A stretch of 64,000 bases of DNA from Corbicula japonica (Eukaryota > Mollusca > Bivalvia > Venerida > Cyrenidae), in contig JAZAYU010000061.1 in NCBI GenBank assembly GCA_038501625.1, positions 1,042,303 through 1,106,302 on the forward strand, read 5' to 3'. Shown here one piece after another: positions 59,205-64,000 of the stretch. The notes under the pieces were generated by a model. The model saw only the letters and a list, made by a program, of their open reading frames with translations. It searched no databases and was not told the origin of the DNA. Numbering within the stretch: position 1 is the first letter of the stretch; every line of letters begins with the position of its first letter. Position numbers and translations under genes: made by a program.

Positions 59205-59423
59205 CATCTACCCTAGGTTTCATAGCATGTGGGACCATTGTAGATCCAGATCAGCTGTCTTATCTTTGCAATCTGATCTAGATCTACACTGGTCATGACA
59301 TTTGGTAAGAAATAAACTTTGGAATCTGAAACAAACAGTGTTGATCCTGGTTGAATGACAGCAATGTCCAAGCTGATCTGTATCTAAACTGTTCAAGCCT
59401 TATCCCATGAAGTGAAGGGTTAA
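59205..59423. mobile_element. TTAA-type MITE, diverged
   Basis: TTGTAGATCCAGATCAGCTG and complement, TGATCTGTATCTAAACTGTT, ending ATGAAGTGAAGGGTTAA. Confidence 0.6.
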
Positions 59424-59548
59424 ACCAGCACATGATTTACATTACCAGATCAGGGTTACCATAAAATCTGTGTCATCTCTAACTATACAATTTATTATGA
59501 TTAATTAGCATTATTAACACTAGGCTGTATTTAAGTTTCTTTCAATGC

Positions 59549-60260
59549 TATACCCTTTCCTCCATTGATTAACCTTTATTGCTTGGCCGAACAGCGTAGA
59601 TCCTGATCAGACGGCACATATGTGTTGTCTGATCAGGATCTAAACTGTTTGCTTTTTGATTTGTAAGGTTTTCTGACTAAAATGCAACCAGTGCAGATCC
59701 TGATCAGATGGCACAAATGTGCAGCCTCAGATCTGGATCTACAGTGCTCGCACTTGCCTAAAATGTGTATATATAGAGGAAAGGGTTAACCCAAATTTAG
59801 TATAAACATCTAACTTTTTACTGCAAAGATACACCTTTATTGCATGGGCCATCAGTGTAGATCCATATCAGCCGGTACATCTGTTCTGCCTGATCAGGAT
59901 TTACCGTTTGCTTTTCAATTCATTATGTTATTTCTGACCTGAGCTGTGACAATTGCATATCCAGATCAGATAGAACAGATGTGTCTGCTGATCTGGATCT
60001 ACACTGGTCCAACTTGCATTAACCCTTTTCTCCATAGATACAACTTTATTGCAAGAGTAAACAGTTTAGATCCAGATCAGCTGCACATATGTGCCCTCTG
60101 ATCATTATCTACACTGTTCGCTTTTTGATTTGATAGGTTATTTCTGACCAAAATGCAACCAGTGCAGATCTTGATCAGATGGCACGAATGTGCAGGCTGA
60201 TCTGGATCTACAGTGGTCGCACATGCGTAAAAATACGTATATATGGAGGCAAGGGTTCAA
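59549..60260. mobile_element. Cluster of three TTAA-type MITE copies in a row
   Basis: Copies at 59549-59789 (CTATACCCTTTCCTCCATTG / ATAGAGGAAAGGGTTAA), about 59810-60018 (eroded) and 60019-60260 (TTAACCCTTTTCTCCATAG / TATGGAGGCAAGGGTTCAA). Confidence 0.75.
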
Positions 60261-60279
60261 CCCAAATTAGGTATAAACA

Positions 60280-60504
60280 TCAAACCTTTTCTGCATAGAT
60301 ACACCTTTATTGCATGTGCCATCAGTGTAGACCCATATCGGTAGGTACATCTGTTCTGCCGGATTAGGATTTACCCTGTTTGCTTTTCAATTCATGATGT
60401 GACCATTGCAGATCCAGATCAGATGGGATAGATATCTGCTGATCTGGATCTACACTGGTCCAACTTGCATTAGAACTTTATCCTTTATATGGAGTAAAGG
60501 GTTA
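60280..60504. mobile_element. TTAA-type MITE, same subfamily as the eroded copy at 59810
   Basis: CAAACCTTTTCTGCATAGAT...CATCAGTGTAGACCCATATC...TATGGAGTAAAGGGTTA. The shared phrases with 59810-60018 (CCATCAGTGTAGA-CCATATC, TCTGTTCTGCC) show that the pair 59810/60019 and 60280 arose partly by local duplication. Confidence 0.65.
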
Positions 60505-60673
60505 TTTCTTGCATTCTTGCATTCAATACTGATTAAAGGGGATGATTTCTAGAACAGAAGCAGTCGATGATTAACATTTAACTCCCTCATTCTTCTCCTT
60601 GCCACTGGTATCTCAGTGACATACTTGACTTTGACTGATATTGTTTTAACATGAGTTGTTTATCTATTTTCAG

Positions 60674-61824
60674 GTTGAAACTGTCAACACTAAACAAAGC
60701 GTTAAAAAGGACACTTGTTTTAACATATTTGGTAATGATTTAACAAAGTGCAGATGGTAACAGAGAAACAAAATCAACCACTTAACAACTGCACTGAAAT
60801 CTATGAGTTGCTGTAGTAGCATCTAACTGGGAAATTCAACGAACCATACAAACTAATTTTTGAAGGATTAAATTTCGGCTTTTGAAGTGGATCGCACAGC
60901 AGCAGTTTAAACAGATCAGCTTCATGACAAACAACTTCCGAAAGGTTCTGATAAACATTTTGATTGGATATTGACTTTGTGGCAATAAAAAGAACCGAAT
61001 TTCTTTCCAGAGAATAGTATTAAAATCAGAATAAATGCACAGTAGCAGCTGAAATTATTTACCTGCAGTTATTATTTAAATTTGACATTGAAAAGTGCAG
61101 AAGTATTGAAATAAAATAAGTTCATTGTTGAATTCTTAGACCAACGATGCATGAAAAGTAGTTAACTTTTGTATGAAAATTGTAAAAAAGAGAAGAAGAC
61201 AAGCAGGTTTTGTCTAGCTGTAGACATATTATCAACTGTGTAAATATCCAAGAAGGAAGAGATGACAAGATGGAATGTTGAAATGCTTCAATGAGTTTTC
61301 AATACAAGATTGAATTTCGTGAAAAAAAATCTGATATATCAAAAGACGTGTTGACTTAAGAAAAAGGAGATGGTATCTTTGGAGTGGGCATACTACACAG
61401 AAATTAAATATAGTAGGACAGGCCTTTTATTTTGACCACAACAACTATTTATCTACTACACAGTTGTTATTGATATTGGAATACCTTATTATACTAATAT
61501 TTACCTTAAGGCAGCATTAAGCTGAAGTTTAATTTATATTGAATTAACCAAAATGACAAGCTTAAATACCTTAAGGGTTATTTTCACAAGGAAAGACAGT
61601 TTAACTTAAAATAAAAATGGATTAGTAGATTTAATGTGAAATTGTCAGAATTTTGGATTTTATTTTGTGTTGTGGTAATTGGAGACTTGAAAACTCATCA
61701 TTAATTATGATAAAGTGTACAAGTAATCAGGATTATTTAGAAAGAAATGCACATTTCTTTGATAAAATTCTGGAATGTATAGTTTGGAAATTCATTAATT
61801 TTCTGTAAAGCCATGTGTTAAACA
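60674..61824 (+). other. Probable 5' UTR of the 668-residue protein gene
   Basis: The acceptor TCTATTTTCAG ends at 60673 and the sequence is repeat-free from there to the ATG at 61825, unlike everything upstream. Many stops in all frames show that it is untranslated. An upstream ATG at 61813 is in frame but stops at once (ATGTGTTAA). Splicing to the candidate exon ending at 46403 (...ATG|gt) would also create a 29-codon upstream reading frame, ending TAA at about 60760. Confidence 0.45.
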
Positions 61825-63831
61825 ATGGCCTCAGCCTTCGGTGTTCAGTTGAAGAAGGCAGATGGCATGGCGGGTTCAAGCACCGAGAAGGGTGTTACCC
61901 GTACACCTGGCGGAGCAAGGAGAACAGACTTCCGGACAGCGCCTGTTTCGGATCTGAAAGCCATGTTTGATAAATCCGGTGAAAAAAGTGATGGAAAAAC
62001 AACTGTTTCATCAGTACAAAAAACAACTGTTAATAAAACCATTCAGTCAAGGGAAATTTCTAACTCAGAAAAAACCAGCTCATCAAGAACAACGGAAATG
62101 AAAACCAAAACAGAAGTGACTTCAAGATTAAGCGCCAAAGATAAAGAGGCGTTTGAACTATTAAAGAACAAAATTAACCAGTGTGGAGTAGAAAATTTGT
62201 TAAAAGATGAACCAAGTGTAGCTGTTGCAAAAACATTCGGTAGTACTGGCAAAACTTACAAAGCAACAGTAGAAAATAAACTTTCGCACAATGAGGAAAA
62301 TGTAAACACTGTTGTCACTAAATCAAATGCGGTGTCGGTGTTGTCATTTGGATTGACTAAATTACGAACTAGACCAGAGAGTATAAAAGGTGATGATGAA
62401 GCTAGTCCTCGTAGAAATTCTTTAGAAGACGAGAGTAACAAAAAACCAACATCTCTGAAGACAGTATCCCAAGGACCATTGTCTCCTAAACTGAACCAGG
62501 CTGTTAAGGATACAAAGTACATTCCTGGTGCCGCAAGGGGCTGGAAAACAAAAACTGACTCAAAAAGTGAAAATGATGTTACTGAAAGTAAATTTGGAAA
62601 ATTCAGTGACAGTTCTGTTGGTAAAGTTCGAAAAGACGCTCAAGAGGAGTTAGCCATGAAGGGATTTAGATCAGTAAGTCCGGTGAACTTTGTTGTAAAC
62701 TCCAGTGATGATTCATCGGGAAGTAGTAACATAAGTCCCAGGGGTTATAAACCAAATAGCAGTCCTGCTAAAGCCAAAACTGAGGAATTAAAAACTGATA
62801 TAAATGAAAATATTAAGAAGTTTGAAAGTTCCAAATCTGACTCAAATTTACTTAGAAGTGGCAATCAGTCGAAAGAAAACAAAGTAAGCATTCCAAAGAC
62901 TTCTTCAGGAACTAAATTCAGTGCAGCTGAACAACTGGCTTTAGATAAAGATAAAGTGAAAGCAAAAAGAAACTCTGGTAGTTTTAGCAGTGATTCAGAG
63001 AAAGGTAAGCAATCACCGAGGGTCAAAGGAGATATGAAATGGATGGAAAAAAGTAGAATTTCTTTAGAAGAATTCAAACAACAGACTAAGAAAGTCAATG
63101 GTGAAGGTCATAGACCTTTGAGCAGAGCTTCAAGTTCGGGTTCGAATTCCTCATTTAAACAGGATGATAGCAATACAGGAAAATCAGAAAAAGGTAAAGT
63201 TAATTCCCCAAGATCGAGCGCCCCATCTCTCGGTCAAAATAAACCAAAACATGAGCACTCACCGGGCAGACAGGAACTTGTTAAAAAAGATATGAGGACA
63301 TCAAAAAAACTAGGAACACTTAAGTTTCAGGACATTAAGAAAGGCTTTGAAACAAAAGCTGTATATTCCAGAAGTGAATCGCCATCTGGGGAGAGAAAAC
63401 CTCAACTGGAGATCAAAACAAAACACAAATTCCTAGAACGTAAACAGTCTTTCGAAGGGGGTGAAATTTTCAGGCAAAAATCTTACGAAAGTAAGGAAGT
63501 TATATCTCCACGTGATAAAGGCAGTGTGCTACAGACAATAAAGGCTTTAACAGAACTTGATGCTAAAGCGAAAGCCAAACCATCAATAGTTCGGCGTACC
63601 CAGTCACTTCCTATAGAACATTTAGGAGATGACTCATCATTGGACTATGAAGATATTGGTGACGGGGCGTTATATCATGACATAGAGGGACTCAAGGTCA
63701 TTGATGACATATCTAATGAGGGAGATATTAGCAGTGAAGCTGACCTGTACGAAGAAATACCAGCAAACATGGCAGTTAACATTGGTAATACTTCCTTAAA
63801 CAGATATATTGTTCTTAAACCTTTAAACTAA
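61825..63831 (+). CDS. Ser/Lys-rich disordered protein with SH2-type tyrosine motifs, 668 aa
   Basis: Uninterrupted 669-codon frame from ATG 61825 to TAA 63829-63831; an in-frame ATG upstream (61813) is closed by TAA, so this start is the first usable one. It is rich in Ser, Lys, Thr and Glu with almost no Cys or Trp and no predicted membrane segment or signal peptide. The N-terminus MASAFGVQLKK, RTPGGARR, DFRTAPVSDLKAMFDKSGEK looks like a conserved short motif region. Many SP/SPR sites follow (residues 190-300, 395-540). Near the C-terminus are RRTQSLP (590-596), close to the 14-3-3 mode I pattern, and YEDI (Tyr608), YHDI (Tyr617), YEEI (Tyr642); the last is the classic Src-family SH2 ligand. 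This suggests a cytoskeletal or signalling adaptor (compare FYB-like tyrosine motifs), but there is no SH3 or other domain. Family not recognised. It could be an alternative terminal exon of a larger gene. Confidence 0.8.
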   Translation: MASAFGVQLKKADGMAGSSTEKGVTRTPGGARRTDFRTAPVSDLKAMFDKSGEKSDGKTTVSSVQKTTVNKTIQSREISNSEKTSSSRTTEMKTKTEVTSRLSAKDKEAFELLKNKINQCGVENLLKDEPSVAVAKTFGSTGKTYKATVENKLSHNEENVNTVVTKSNAVSVLSFGLTKLRTRPESIKGDDEASPRRNSLEDESNKKPTSLKTVSQGPLSPKLNQAVKDTKYIPGAARGWKTKTDSKSENDVTESKFGKFSDSSVGKVRKDAQEELAMKGFRSVSPVNFVVNSSDDSSGSSNISPRGYKPNSSPAKAKTEELKTDINENIKKFESSKSDSNLLRSGNQSKENKVSIPKTSSGTKFSAAEQLALDKDKVKAKRNSGSFSSDSEKGKQSPRVKGDMKWMEKSRISLEEFKQQTKKVNGEGHRPLSRASSSGSNSSFKQDDSNTGKSEKGKVNSPRSSAPSLGQNKPKHEHSPGRQELVKKDMRTSKKLGTLKFQDIKKGFETKAVYSRSESPSGERKPQLEIKTKHKFLERKQSFEGGEIFRQKSYESKEVISPRDKGSVLQTIKALTELDAKAKAKPSIVRRTQSLPIEHLGDDSSLDYEDIGDGALYHDIEGLKVIDDISNEGDISSEADLYEEIPANMAVNIGNTSLNRYIVLKPLN

Positions 63832-63837
63832 TTTTAC

Positions 63838-63984
63838 GGTTTATCTCGTGACCAGTGTAGATCCAGATCAGCAGGTACATTTGTGCTCTCTCATTATGAT
63901 CTGCAATGTTTGCTTCTTGGTCATAAATGACCTGGATACACTGGTTGCACAAGCATAAGAAGGCAAATATATGCAGGGCTTTTT
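63838..63984. mobile_element. TTAA-type MITE, eroded, directly after the stop codon
   Basis: GACCAGTGTAGATCCAGATCAGCAGGTACA...ATTATGATCTGCAATGTT...CACTGGTTGCACAAGCATAAG; no clean ends. It begins within about 10 bp of the TAA of the 668-residue frame, so it forms part of the 3' UTR if the transcript continues. Confidence 0.55.
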
Positions 63985-64000
63985 TCGTTTTTTTTTTTAC

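Noticed and set aside
61845..63098. Minus-strand open frames opposite the 668-residue gene
   Set aside because: Shadows of the long + strand frame.

Overview
The window is animal nuclear DNA: AT-rich, with short exons separated by long introns that have GT-AG boundaries, and packed with small DNA transposons and tandem-repeat elements. Several large repeats begin with a TATGCCCCC-type or CTCACCTGACC-type head, carry a CCGT microsatellite, and hold a core of roughly 145-170 bp tandem units. That architecture is known from the 'pearl' elements of bivalve molluscs, so I infer a bivalve, probably a heterodont (venerid-like) clam. Nothing bacterial, viral or organellar was seen.

Layout. (1) Positions 1-1229 hold the last two coding exons of a Rubicon-homology (DEF8/RUBCN/PLEKHM-type) zinc-binding protein on the + strand. 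(2) Positions 1230-12400 are intergenic or first-intron DNA full of nested transposons; a possible non-coding first exon of the next gene ends at 7306. (3) Positions 12419-44236 hold one + strand gene. I reconstructed it as 21 coding exons whose phases join without a break, giving about 802 residues: an N-terminal coiled coil, a Pro/Ser-rich middle, and a C-terminus of FDSxF / FNFNF patches. It most resembles SIX6OS1 (C14orf39), a synaptonemal-complex central-element protein, though this rests on pattern recognition only. (4) Positions 44237-60670 are a transposon-rich stretch with a locally CpG-rich segment (45600-46450) that may be the promoter and first exon of the next gene. (5) Positions 61825-63831 are one long open exon coding a 668-residue Ser/Lys-rich, probably disordered protein with YEDI, YHDI and YEEI motifs, which suggest an SH2-binding adaptor.

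Most notable observations. The SIX6OS1-like gene shows local tandem duplication at exons again and again. Three coding exons (26489, 28641, 37337) each have a dead partial copy of their own splice-acceptor region 45-142 bp upstream, and each dead copy meets an in-frame stop. A fourth case is a 1466-bp tandem duplication that gives two intact 87-nt phase-1 exons (41151 and 42617). One intron carries a decayed THAP + DDE_Tnp_4 transposase inside a 2.47-kb element that landed 19 bp upstream of a splice acceptor. Transposon families include more than 20 copies or pieces of one TTAA-flanked double-hairpin MITE, seven copies of a ~140-bp palindrome, two hAT-like elements with 8-bp target duplications, several TA-flanked MITEs, and a CAGGG...CCCTG group with 5-6-bp target duplications.
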